DNA of 64,000 bases from Paenibacillus sp. HW567 (lineage in GTDB: Bacteria; Bacillota; Bacilli; Paenibacillales; Paenibacillaceae), in assembly GCF_000374185.1 (NCBI RefSeq), contig NZ_KB910518.1, positions 2,861,687-2,925,686 of the forward strand, in the 5' to 3' direction. The notes below the pieces were generated by a model. That model saw nothing but the letters and a program-made list of their open reading frames with translations, ran no database searches and was not told the DNA's origin. Both the position numbers and the translations under genes were made by a program. Position 1 is the first letter of the stretch; each line of letters starts with the position of its first letter. Below are positions 52,153-59,837 of the stretch, piece by piece.

Positions 52153-52193
52153 GTTTCTTAGAACCTCCTGAATACTCTGAATCGGCCGCTGCA

Positions 52194-52256
52194 CACAAAT
52201 AAACCTAACTCCGGGGACAAGGGACGTAGAGCATGGTCCTTGTCATCGTAGTTAGG
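52194..52256 (-). terminator. switching terminator of the transporter leader
   Basis: CCTAACT (52250-52256) pairs with AGTTAGG (52204-52210), enclosing GACAAGG/CCTTGTC, and TTTATTTG follows. CCTAACT is also the 3' part of the aptamer, so aptamer and terminator exclude each other; binding of ligand should allow read-through. Confidence 0.75.
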
Positions 52257-52320
52257 AAGAGTAGGCTTCCTGTAGAAACCCTCGCCCTGTGGTTACCTGA
52301 TGGCTGCGAGGTTATACGAG
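52246..52320 (-). promoter_or_regulatory. purine-riboswitch-family aptamer
   Basis: The minus strand folds as a three-way junction: P1 TCGTA/TACGA, J1/2 TAA, P2 CCTCGC/GCGAGG, J2/3 GTTTCTACA, P3 GGAAG/CTTCC, J3/1 TAAC. The junction strings TATAA, TTTCTAC and ACTA are the ligand-binding core of purine riboswitches, and the C in ACTA is the base that selects guanine-like ligands. The loops on P2 and P3 differ from the usual kissing loops, so this may be a variant class. Confidence 0.7.
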
Positions 52321-52550
52321 AAAAGTATGCAGTTATTGGTATGACGACCTTTCATATGTTACATGGCAAGTAAGCTGATGTCAACCCTCAATCCTTAAAA
52401 TTTGTGCTATTCACTCAATGAATTTCACTTTGATGTAAACTCCAAGTAAAATAATGGTTCTTTTGTGTTATTTATTTTTTTCATTTGAATCCGATATTCT
52501 AATAGATATGTTTTGAATTACACAATTTCATCTACAAGAGGAGTCTTCAA

Positions 52551-53855
52551 ATGAATCGAATGCCCAGAGTAGTCAAAAGAGTATTGTTCACATTGCTTGC
52601 AGGTGTGCTGGTAAGTATCGGAGCACTTGGAGGAGGCAAGCTAACCCCTACCGCTTCTGCCGCTTCAGAGAACGGGTATGTTTTTTATACCTCGGAGGAT
52701 ACTTTATACCGTGTGCCGGCGGCCGGAGGTACAATCCAGAAGCTCGCTGAGAATTTTGAAGGAACAGATGTTGAAGCAACAGACAAATACTTGTATTTTC
52801 TTACCGGTGATTCCTCCTCCCAACTGCAGCGCTTATCGCTGACGGAGGCAGACCCGCTGATCAACAGTTTTGCCGCTACCAAAAATATTGTATTTTATCT
52901 GGTAGAGGGTGATTTCCTATATTTCATGGACAGTACAGGAAAGATCTACCGTTCGCTGGCCAATGCAGCAGATGACAGCCAGATCAAACAGATTGTTTCC
53001 AATGCAGATATTGAATTTCCGGGATTTTCAGTAGTAAATGGGCGGATTTATTATAATGCCCTCAAAGACGGTGCGAACACCTGGGCTGCTTCGAAGTCAA
53101 GAGATGGCAGCGGAAACGTACAATGGATTGCGAAAGGGGCCATTCCCTCCTCGCGTTTTATCCATCCAAGTAACAACACAGTCTCTGTAATGGTGGACAC
53201 CAAGCCGGAAGAAACGTATTATTCACTAAGCTGCATGGTCCTCTACACCCTTCCAATCAATGGAGGAAATGCAAAAGCAGTAAATGTCAATAGTCCGCTG
53301 GATGCAAATGCTACTCTCTCGGGCGGGTGGTCGAATGACTACTTCGTTTACAACAAGGGTGTCACAGTTGATGATGATGACAATTTCATTTATTCCAAAA
53401 GCAAAGCCTATGCAATAGATAAAGCCGGTAAAGTCTTTCAATTCAGCCAGACCAGTGTTATCAGCCTTTCGGATATGGGCGGAGGCAAGCTGGCCTATGT
53501 CGGCAGTAACGGTAAAGGCTACGTCAGCACTGTAGTTAACGGTAAAGTAACCAGTACCAAACCGGTTGAACTAAGCAATGTAAAACATGTCGCCAAGTTC
53601 AAGAACGGTACAGCCTCCGGACAAACTGTATTTTTTGCTACTAAAGGTGCTTATGCATTGAATGCAAATCTCACATTAACCAAATTGAACGGCGTAGATT
53701 GGGATAACAGCGCGTTTAATGAGAAAGTAGCCGGCATCTACTATTGGAATACAGAAGATAACGACAACCTGTACCGGATGAGCACCGACGGCAAATCGAA
53801 GATTAAGCTTTCCGAAACAACCGTGGATTCCATTGAGACCATCTCACCACGTTAA
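52551..53855 (+). CDS. secreted DUF5050-like beta-propeller protein
   Basis: 434 residues: signal peptide (1-38, ending SAASE), then repeated units such as GYVFYTSEDTLYRVPAAGGTIQKLAENFEGTDVEATDKYLYFL, the pattern of DUF5050 propellers common in Paenibacillus and Clostridia. No enzyme motif. GAGGAG precedes the ATG. Secreted or wall-associated; role unknown. The 350 bases before it hold the riboswitch leader of the opposite gene and AT-rich sequence without a gene. Confidence 0.8.
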   Translation: MNRMPRVVKRVLFTLLAGVLVSIGALGGGKLTPTASAASENGYVFYTSEDTLYRVPAAGGTIQKLAENFEGTDVEATDKYLYFLTGDSSSQLQRLSLTEADPLINSFAATKNIVFYLVEGDFLYFMDSTGKIYRSLANAADDSQIKQIVSNADIEFPGFSVVNGRIYYNALKDGANTWAASKSRDGSGNVQWIAKGAIPSSRFIHPSNNTVSVMVDTKPEETYYSLSCMVLYTLPINGGNAKAVNVNSPLDANATLSGGWSNDYFVYNKGVTVDDDDNFIYSKSKAYAIDKAGKVFQFSQTSVISLSDMGGGKLAYVGSNGKGYVSTVVNGKVTSTKPVELSNVKHVAKFKNGTASGQTVFFATKGAYALNANLTLTKLNGVDWDNSAFNEKVAGIYYWNTEDNDNLYRMSTDGKSKIKLSETTVDSIETISPR

Positions 53856-53885
53856 GTTCAATACCTGGTAGATATTCGCCAGTCC

Positions 53886-53920
53886 GCCGGAGCTCCAGAA
53901 ATGGGGCTTCGGCTTTTTGT
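53886..53920 (+). terminator. terminator of the DUF5050 gene
   Basis: GCCG...GCTCC pairs with GGGGC...CGGC and TTTTTG follows. Confidence 0.8.
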
Positions 53921-53929
53921 AATAGAGGC

Positions 53930-53958
53930 TTGACGAATCATACATCATCAGGTAATAT
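53930..53958 (+). promoter_or_regulatory. promoter of the trpS leader
   Basis: TTGACG (53930-53935), 17 bases, TAATAT (53953-53958), about 35 bases before the first T-box helix. Confidence 0.75.
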
Positions 53959-53999
53959 TCCCATATATCAAGAACAACATTGAAAAAGGGTAAGTAGAC

Positions 54000-54284
54000 A
54001 TATTCCGCGTGGATCTGCAGAGAGCCGGTGGTTGCTGTGAACCGGTGTCCAGGATATGCTCGAATGGCCTTTGGAGTTGCTTTTCCGAACCTCCCTCCTT
54101 CGGGGGCAGTAGGGAAATGCCGGGAATCCCGCCGTTATCAGGGGAACGGTCTCGAGATGATTCATGCATCAATCTCCGCACCGTATTACGAAGACCGGAA
54201 GGCCGTCTATCTGCGGCTCAGCGGTCATTTAAGGTGGTACAACGACAACTTCGTCCTTAGCGGGCGGGGTTATTTTGTTTTTCA
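54000..54284 (+). promoter_or_regulatory. tryptophan T-box riboswitch
   Basis: Stem I begins with AGAGAGCCGGTGG and its partner strands; the specifier loop reads GAA-TGG (TGG at 54065-54067), the codon for Trp. The T-box element is AAGGTGGTAC (54231-54240), a variant of AAGGGTGGNACC, and AAGG can pair with CCTT (54255-54258) in the antiterminator. The competing terminator CGTCC/GGGCG (54252-54265) is followed by ATTTTGTTTTT. Uncharged tRNA-Trp should raise trpS expression. An open frame of 110 codons across it is spurious. Confidence 0.9.
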
Positions 54285-54298
54285 GGGGGGTGATGGCC

Positions 54299-54487
54299 AT
54301 GGAGGATGGCTGGTGGTGGCGGTTAATGCAATCTCACAAGCTGCACAACTTTACTTATAACTATTATAGGAGGATGTTAAGCGATGACAGAACGAGTATT
54401 GACAGGAGACCGGGTTACCGGAAAGCTTCACCTTGGCCATTATGCCGGCAGTCTGGAGAACCGGGTGCGTTTACAGGAGGAGTATGA
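54299..54487 (+). CDS. putative leader peptide with three Trp codons, overlapping trpS
   Basis: After the T-box terminator, ATG at 54299 is eight bases from GGGGGG and starts M-E-D-G-W-W-W-R-L-M, with TGG three times at 54311-54319. The frame continues past the trpS start (54384) and stops at 54487, a 104-base overlap. A ribosome moving through it would cover the trpS ribosome site; one stalled at the Trp codons would leave it free. This recalls the Trp-Trp-Trp leader of the Bacillus anti-TRAP operon. Function is inferred; translation is not shown. Confidence 0.45.
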   Translation: MEDGWWWRLMQSHKLHNFTYNYYRRMLSDDRTSIDRRPGYRKASPWPLCRQSGEPGAFTGGV

Positions 54488-55400
54488 ATCCTTTGTATTT
54501 CTGGCCGATGTCCAGGCGCTGACGACCCATTTTGAACAAAAGGACTTGATCCGCAGCCACATTCACGAGATGACCCTTGACTATTTGTCCGCAGGGATTG
54601 ACCCGGAGAAGTCCACAATCTTCATTCAGTCGATGATTCCCGAGATCGCTGAATTGACCGTATATTTCTCGATGTTCGTATCCGTCAATACGCTGCGCCA
54701 CAACCCAACCATTAAGGCGGAGTCCAAGGGGCAGGGACTGGATGAGCTGTATTATGGTTTTCTCGGCTATCCGGTAAGTCAGGCCGCAGATATCACCTTC
54801 TGCAAAGCAACATTGATTCCCGTGGGCGATGATCAGCTTCCCCATTTAGAGCTGGCCCGCAAGATCGTACGCCGGTTTGGTGAGCTGTATCAGCCTATAC
54901 TCGTGGAGCCTAGAGCGCTCATTAGCAATACGCCAAGACTGGTGGGGACCGATGGAAACGCGAAGATGAGCAAGAGTCTCGGGAATGCCATCGCGCTTGA
55001 TTCTACCAGGGAAGACATTGCCTATAAAATAAAAAGAGCGGTCACCGACCCCGCCCGTGTGCATAAGAACGATCCCGGCCATCCGGAGATCTGCCCTATT
55101 TACGCTTATCACAGAGCCTTCCAGCCGGATGCTCTTCCTGAGATACGTCAAGGCTGTGAACGTGGAACTATGGGCTGCTCCGCCTGTAAAGAGCGTATTT
55201 CCTTGACGCTTGAGCAGCTAATCGCGCCTATGCGGGAACGCCGGGCCTATTACGCAGGTAAGCCAAAAGCAGTGGAAGAAATTCTGATGTCCGGAACGCA
55301 GCATGCCCGCGAAATCGCCAAGGAGACGATGAAGGAAGTCCGGGCAGCGATGAGCCTTGATTATTTCGACCTCTCCGCCAGGGAAAGACGGGTGCTCTAA
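54384..55400 (+). CDS. trpS: tryptophanyl-tRNA synthetase
   Basis: 338 residues of a class I synthetase: GDRVTGKLHLGHYAGSL with the HxGH motif (residues 17-20), KMSKSLGNA (about 194-202), GYPVSQAADI and a C-terminal CSACKERISLTLEQ segment. AGGAGG precedes the ATG. The T-box upstream confirms the amino acid. It overlaps the next gene by one base (TAATG). This divergent TrpRS form often coexists with a second trpS in the genome. Confidence 0.95.
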   Translation: MTERVLTGDRVTGKLHLGHYAGSLENRVRLQEEYESFVFLADVQALTTHFEQKDLIRSHIHEMTLDYLSAGIDPEKSTIFIQSMIPEIAELTVYFSMFVSVNTLRHNPTIKAESKGQGLDELYYGFLGYPVSQAADITFCKATLIPVGDDQLPHLELARKIVRRFGELYQPILVEPRALISNTPRLVGTDGNAKMSKSLGNAIALDSTREDIAYKIKRAVTDPARVHKNDPGHPEICPIYAYHRAFQPDALPEIRQGCERGTMGCSACKERISLTLEQLIAPMRERRAYYAGKPKAVEEILMSGTQHAREIAKETMKEVRAAMSLDYFDLSARERRVL

Positions 55401-55849
55401 TGCTTACTTTACCGGAGCTTGCAGCGTTTCTGGACGAGAAGAACAGCGACTATGAGCTGATTGCCCATGAGGCCCCTATCCGCTCCACCCGGGATGCGGA
55501 GCAATACTTTGATCTTGCAAAAGCTGCACCTACACTTATCATTCAAACAGAGCACGGATTAGTTGCTTTTATAGCCAGCTCTCAACGGGGCCGGGTAGAT
55601 CTTAAAGCTCTGAAGCAGGAGCTCGGTTATGTTACCCTGAAGATGGCGGAGCCCTCCAAAGTTCTGGAAGCCACAGGCTATCATATAGGAGCAATTCCTT
55701 TGATCGGCCACGGCTTACCCTGCCTGTTCGATAACCGCCTGCTGTCCCTGGACTATATTTATGGAGGCACAGGCGATGAACTGCACACCCTAAAAATCGC
55801 TCCGGCAGATGTCATCCGGCTGAATCGAGTTCTTGCGTTCGTTGTTTGA
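55400..55849 (+). CDS. YbaK/aminoacyl-tRNA editing domain protein
   Basis: 149 residues: ELIAHEAPIRSTRDAEQYFDLAK ... TLIIQTEHGLVAFIASSQRGRVDLKALKQELG ... GYHIGAIPLIGHGLPCLFDNRLL, a lone YbaK/ProX-type domain that hydrolyses mischarged tRNAs. Its start overlaps the trpS stop, so the two are made together under the Trp T-box, suggesting clearance of a product linked to TrpRS. The actual substrate is not known. Confidence 0.85.
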   Translation: MLTLPELAAFLDEKNSDYELIAHEAPIRSTRDAEQYFDLAKAAPTLIIQTEHGLVAFIASSQRGRVDLKALKQELGYVTLKMAEPSKVLEATGYHIGAIPLIGHGLPCLFDNRLLSLDYIYGGTGDELHTLKIAPADVIRLNRVLAFVV

Positions 55850-55950
55850 CAAATAACGCCTAACCTTTAAACTTTGGATAGACTGCGGCGGATTGTGAGC
55901 CATACCTCCTGGGCATTCCCAAACACAATGCAGTCTGACGCTTGCAGTAG

Positions 55951-56130
55951 TTAATTGTATTTATGCAGTTAAAAGGCTGCTTTAACCTGTATTTGTAGCG
56001 GTAACTGTATTCTTGCAATTAAAAATGGCTAAAACTATATTTTTATCGGATTGCCGCCAATTTAGATGTACAGAATGCAATTAAGTCAGATTCAGCACAA
56101 AAATACGGCTTTTTAGTTGTACGATATACA
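55951..56130. repeat. degenerate repeated units in a 540-base gap
   Basis: TTAATTGTATTTATGCAGTTAAAA (55951-55974 in two parts: TTAATTGTATTT then ATGCAGTTAAAA) recurs 50 bases on as GTAACTGTATTC then TTGCAATTAAAA (56001-56024), 19 of 24 matching, and more weakly around 56065-56087. AT-rich, with short inverted pieces. The rest of 55850-56317 shows no gene. Confidence 0.5.
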
Positions 56131-56317
56131 GTTAGGGCTTAGGCAGCCATCTTAACGGAGCCCCCTTCCCTCAAGCCGTCATCCGCTTATTTCCCTTATT
56201 CTTTAGCTGACAAGCGGCTACGGCTACGCCATCCTTCTAAAGACGTGACGGTATCCGTTTCAGCGAGAAATAGAAGGATAAATTATTGTGTGAAACATAT
56301 AAATTCTGGCGTATTTA

Positions 56318-56380
56318 AAAAAAAGCGGCCAATGAGCGCAGACCCCCACCTGAGGATGTCTGCGCCACTGGCCGCTTTCT
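56318..56380 (-). terminator. strong two-part terminator of the glucan phosphorylase gene
   Basis: AAGCGGCCA pairs with TGGCCGCTT and, inside, GCGCAGAC with GTCTGCGC. On the minus strand eight T follow. Confidence 0.92.
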
Positions 56381-56390
56381 TCATCTTAAG

Positions 56391-59300
56391 TTACATATAA
56401 ATGTCTACTACAGTTCCTTCTGCGCTCCGCAGACGGTCAAAGTCAGCGCGCTTGATCCGCAGTCCGCCGGTGCGGTACGGATTAGCCAGCCGCTCAGCCT
56501 GAACCTCCCGGCCGTTCACCTTGACAGCGCTAAGCTCGCCTTGTGCAAGATGGTACACAAAGGTGGCCTTAGCGCCTCCATATTCAAAATCAAAATGTGT
56601 GCCATCCAGCTCATCCGGGAGCATAGGATCAATGATCAGATCGCCGCCGGCTTCGCGGATGCCCAGCACATTCGAAATCAACTGGTTCATGTAGATCCCC
56701 GGGCCGCTCGAATAGATTCTCCAGCCGCCTTTGACCGGAACCGAGCCGTCACGCAGCTCTGCAAAACGCTCCTGCGCCTCGTAGCGGTTGGCGAATTTGC
56801 CGTCCGAGCTGCTGAAATAGGAATTGCTCTGGCGCAGCTCCGCATTCGGAACCGCATCGCGGATGCCGACCGGGTTGATGACCGCCAGTCCTTTCCATAC
56901 CTGATCGCGTTTACCGATCTTCGCCATAGCCTCAACAAAACGGATATGTGCATGCACATATTGCAGGCCAATCTCACGGCCGAAGTTCGCCGCCTGCTCT
57001 GCACGTTTGAAGTGGAGGCTCACTCCGCCCGCATACTGAGCCGGGTGGTTCATCAGCCGCACACCGTCCGGGCAGAGGAACTGTTTCTGGATCAGCTTGT
57101 AATGGTCCTCCATCTGCTGCGGTGTCAGCAGCTCGCCAATCATGCTGCGGGTCATCGGCAGCAGACGGTACTGAATGCCCGTCTCCATGTCTTCGGGATG
57201 CAGCATCAGCTTGGCATCAGCCGGATCTTCAAAGTACAGGAAGCCCGGGATGACATCGGTTCCCAGCATATAGCGGTTAAAGTCGCCTTTAATTCCTTCC
57301 GCCAGCCCTTTCAGTTCTCCGGACCATACATCATCCACACCTTGCAGCACTCCCGACAACCCCAGCACCGTCTGATACGTCAAAGCAACCGTCCAACTGC
57401 TGACCATATACTGCTTAAGCTGAGCATTGGCCGGCTGCAGCGTATCATCCCAGTCGCCGTCTCCGTACGAGGACAGGAAGGTGTCATGGAGGAAGTTGGC
57501 TTTAATATAATCCAGTTCCTTAACCGCATGCTCACGAAGGGAAGCTGTCGTTTCTGTAAAATCAAAGACATGCTTGCGGGTATACGGAATCTGCTCGTCG
57601 AGAACGGCGAAATCACGGGTTGCCCGCAAATAATCTCCCAGCACCTTGAGCGGCCAGACGATAATGTCGCCGTGGCTCTCCTCCTGCTGGATTCGAGTAT
57701 ACTTGTCGAACATGAACCATTGCGGCCAGTTGCCGTCATCCTCATATTGATGGGCGAATACTGTCAGAAGAATTTCCCGTACCTGCTCATATTTATGGGT
57801 AGCCAGGAAATATTCCACCGGTCCCTGGCACACATCGCGCGTACCCCAAGCCGCTCCGCCATACTGCTCCAGACCATGCGGCATCGAATAGTGAACGAGC
57901 ATGTTATGGGTGTACCACCAGGCAAGTGCATTTACCTTGAACAGCTCACCTTCATCGCCGCCCGGCTGGGTCAGCTTGAAGCCATTCATCACACCGGCAA
58001 AAAATTCGCGGTAACGGGCGATCTCGGTCTCTGCGGCAGTGTGTGTGAGCGGAAGCTCTTTGCCATCCAGCAGCCCTTGCAGTCTCAACGTCCAGTCCGC
58101 GCTGTCCTCAAGCTCCAGAACAACCAGTGAGGCGGTGCCTTCTACCGGACCTTCTACCAGTACCGACTCATTCCCAAGCTGGTAAGACGTTCCCTCAACA
58201 AACATCCGGTAGGCCAGCTCAGGATATACCTGGCTGCTAGTTCCCGTCTCCGACGCACGGAAGGTTAATGCTCCGCTTGCTGCGTCTTGGGCCATTTGGT
58301 AAGGAACCTCATATTCCGCCACATTCATCGTAATCTGGTTAGTGATCAGGAAGCGGTAAGCGATGCCGTTCGCAGAACGGACATGAAGTCTGATCTCCGG
58401 TGCATCCATAGTGGTGTAATTGGTAATTACCAGGGTGTCTGAAGCTGTTTTATAATACCAGCGGACATAGTTGAAGCCGATTTCGAACAGTGAAGGCATG
58501 GTAAGCAAATGGTATTGGCCTTCTGTCTGCACATAAATGCGCTGACCGGAGGTTTTGTATACATTCAATGCGTTGCGGGCATTGGACATCATTTTATTCA
58601 TATTGGTATTGCCGACAACCACTTGAGAATTGAAGATACCGTACATATAAGAAGTAGTGGTCAGCACTTCCGGGTTCAGACGTGCATTGTCGCCGCTCAT
58701 GAGAATATGTCCGTGCGGACGCTCGACAAGCAGCTCCTTATCTTTGAGCACCACATGCTCGTAGCTGTCTGTGAAGAAGGCCAGCAGCTTGCCGTCTTCC
58801 CGTTCCTCCTGGAATTTGTGCGGGAATAGCGCATTCAGCTCATCCTGCGTCAGCGGCAAGGTCTGCAGCGGTTCCCCTACCTTCGGGGATACAGCAATAC
58901 GGGTATTCCAGTCACCCTGCTCAGACACGTCACCCAAAGATAACGTCTCCTGCCAGGCATGCTGCACAGCCGCAGCATGCTCCAGCTCTGTTATAGCAGC
59001 AGGATGATCTTCACAGAACAGACCATAGAATGTGAAGCGCGCCTGACCGTCTAACTGGATTTGCTCAGACTGCAATGCCGTATAGGCAAATTCGTATTGG
59101 TAAACTTCGTTCGCAAGCTTCTGCTTGAGCAGAGCCTCCGGTTGATCGGTCTCTTTGTAAGACAGGCCGAAGAATTGGAAACCATCGGTGGAATAACTGG
59201 CGGAACCGCCCAGCAATCCCTGCTGAAGATAAGGAAACTTTCCGCCTTGCGGCTGATTCTGACGCGAGCATACCACGTAGCCTTTGTCTTTATCCCCGAA

Positions 59301-59777
59301 GACTGTATGGTCAATGTATTGCGATAAATAGGCTTCATTGCTCGTAACCGCTCCGGGGGAAGCAATCCCTACATCCTGAGTGTAAATCACGTCCAGCAGA
59401 ACACCGCCGCCTTCGATCGTCACGTCCCAGAACCATATTCCGTTATCAGCCAATGTGAAGACGACCTGATACTTGAGGTTTGCCGGGAGTCCTTGACCTG
59501 CCGGATCTGCTCCAATCTCGCCCTGCCATACCAGGCGTTCGCCCTCCTTACGGAAGCGGCTGCCCGATTTAGCTCCAATCAGCGGAAACGCATGAATCCC
59601 GTCCTGCAGGTGAAGTCTTGCATAGATATTCCCAGGCGCCCCATCCACACTGTTCGACAGGAGTTGATTGATCATCATCTTGCCGCCAAAGGCCTGATAG
59701 AGGTCACCGCTCTCCAGGAATGTAAAGGTCAGCTCACCCTTTTGAAGCGACAGCTTGGAGTTTGTAATAGTTGTCAA
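56391..59777 (-). CDS. GH94 1,2-beta-oligoglucan phosphorylase-like enzyme
   Basis: 1128 residues, much longer than cellobiose phosphorylase but like the Listeria 1,2-beta-oligoglucan phosphorylase. Order: N-terminal beta-sandwich domains (1-570), an (alpha/alpha)6 barrel with YGGAAWGTRDVCQGP and GDGDWDDTLQPAN holding the likely general acid Asp, and a C-terminal jelly roll. It should split sophorooligosaccharides with phosphate to glucose 1-phosphate. TTG 59777 is chosen since AAGGAAG is eight bases upstream; GTG 59786 lies too near it. The GH3, LacI and ABC neighbours match the Listeria locus. Confidence 0.82.
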   Translation of the reverse strand: MTTITNSKLSLQKGELTFTFLESGDLYQAFGGKMMINQLLSNSVDGAPGNIYARLHLQDGIHAFPLIGAKSGSRFRKEGERLVWQGEIGADPAGQGLPANLKYQVVFTLADNGIWFWDVTIEGGGVLLDVIYTQDVGIASPGAVTSNEAYLSQYIDHTVFGDKDKGYVVCSRQNQPQGGKFPYLQQGLLGGSASYSTDGFQFFGLSYKETDQPEALLKQKLANEVYQYEFAYTALQSEQIQLDGQARFTFYGLFCEDHPAAITELEHAAAVQHAWQETLSLGDVSEQGDWNTRIAVSPKVGEPLQTLPLTQDELNALFPHKFQEEREDGKLLAFFTDSYEHVVLKDKELLVERPHGHILMSGDNARLNPEVLTTTSYMYGIFNSQVVVGNTNMNKMMSNARNALNVYKTSGQRIYVQTEGQYHLLTMPSLFEIGFNYVRWYYKTASDTLVITNYTTMDAPEIRLHVRSANGIAYRFLITNQITMNVAEYEVPYQMAQDAASGALTFRASETGTSSQVYPELAYRMFVEGTSYQLGNESVLVEGPVEGTASLVVLELEDSADWTLRLQGLLDGKELPLTHTAAETEIARYREFFAGVMNGFKLTQPGGDEGELFKVNALAWWYTHNMLVHYSMPHGLEQYGGAAWGTRDVCQGPVEYFLATHKYEQVREILLTVFAHQYEDDGNWPQWFMFDKYTRIQQEESHGDIIVWPLKVLGDYLRATRDFAVLDEQIPYTRKHVFDFTETTASLREHAVKELDYIKANFLHDTFLSSYGDGDWDDTLQPANAQLKQYMVSSWTVALTYQTVLGLSGVLQGVDDVWSGELKGLAEGIKGDFNRYMLGTDVIPGFLYFEDPADAKLMLHPEDMETGIQYRLLPMTRSMIGELLTPQQMEDHYKLIQKQFLCPDGVRLMNHPAQYAGGVSLHFKRAEQAANFGREIGLQYVHAHIRFVEAMAKIGKRDQVWKGLAVINPVGIRDAVPNAELRQSNSYFSSSDGKFANRYEAQERFAELRDGSVPVKGGWRIYSSGPGIYMNQLISNVLGIREAGGDLIIDPMLPDELDGTHFDFEYGGAKATFVYHLAQGELSAVKVNGREVQAERLANPYRTGGLRIKRADFDRLRSAEGTVVDIYM

Positions 59778-59837
59778 TTCTTTCACTTCCTTATCTGATC
59801 GGGCGAATGCCCCGAATGATCTGTCATTTGTAAACTA

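Noticed and set aside
52246..52320. Transporter leader considered as a guanidine-I (ykkC) or preQ1 riboswitch because of the DMT gene
   Set aside because: The conserved strings of those classes are absent, whereas the junction matches the purine aptamer core.
54028..54360. Open frame of 110 codons on the plus strand before trpS
   Set aside because: It covers the T-box leader, whose specifier loop, T-box element and terminator are clear; the frame has no ribosome site and no known domain.
56541..58130. 529-codon open frame antisense to the glucan phosphorylase
   Set aside because: Mirror frame of a GC-rich real gene with clear GH94 motifs; no start signal or domain.
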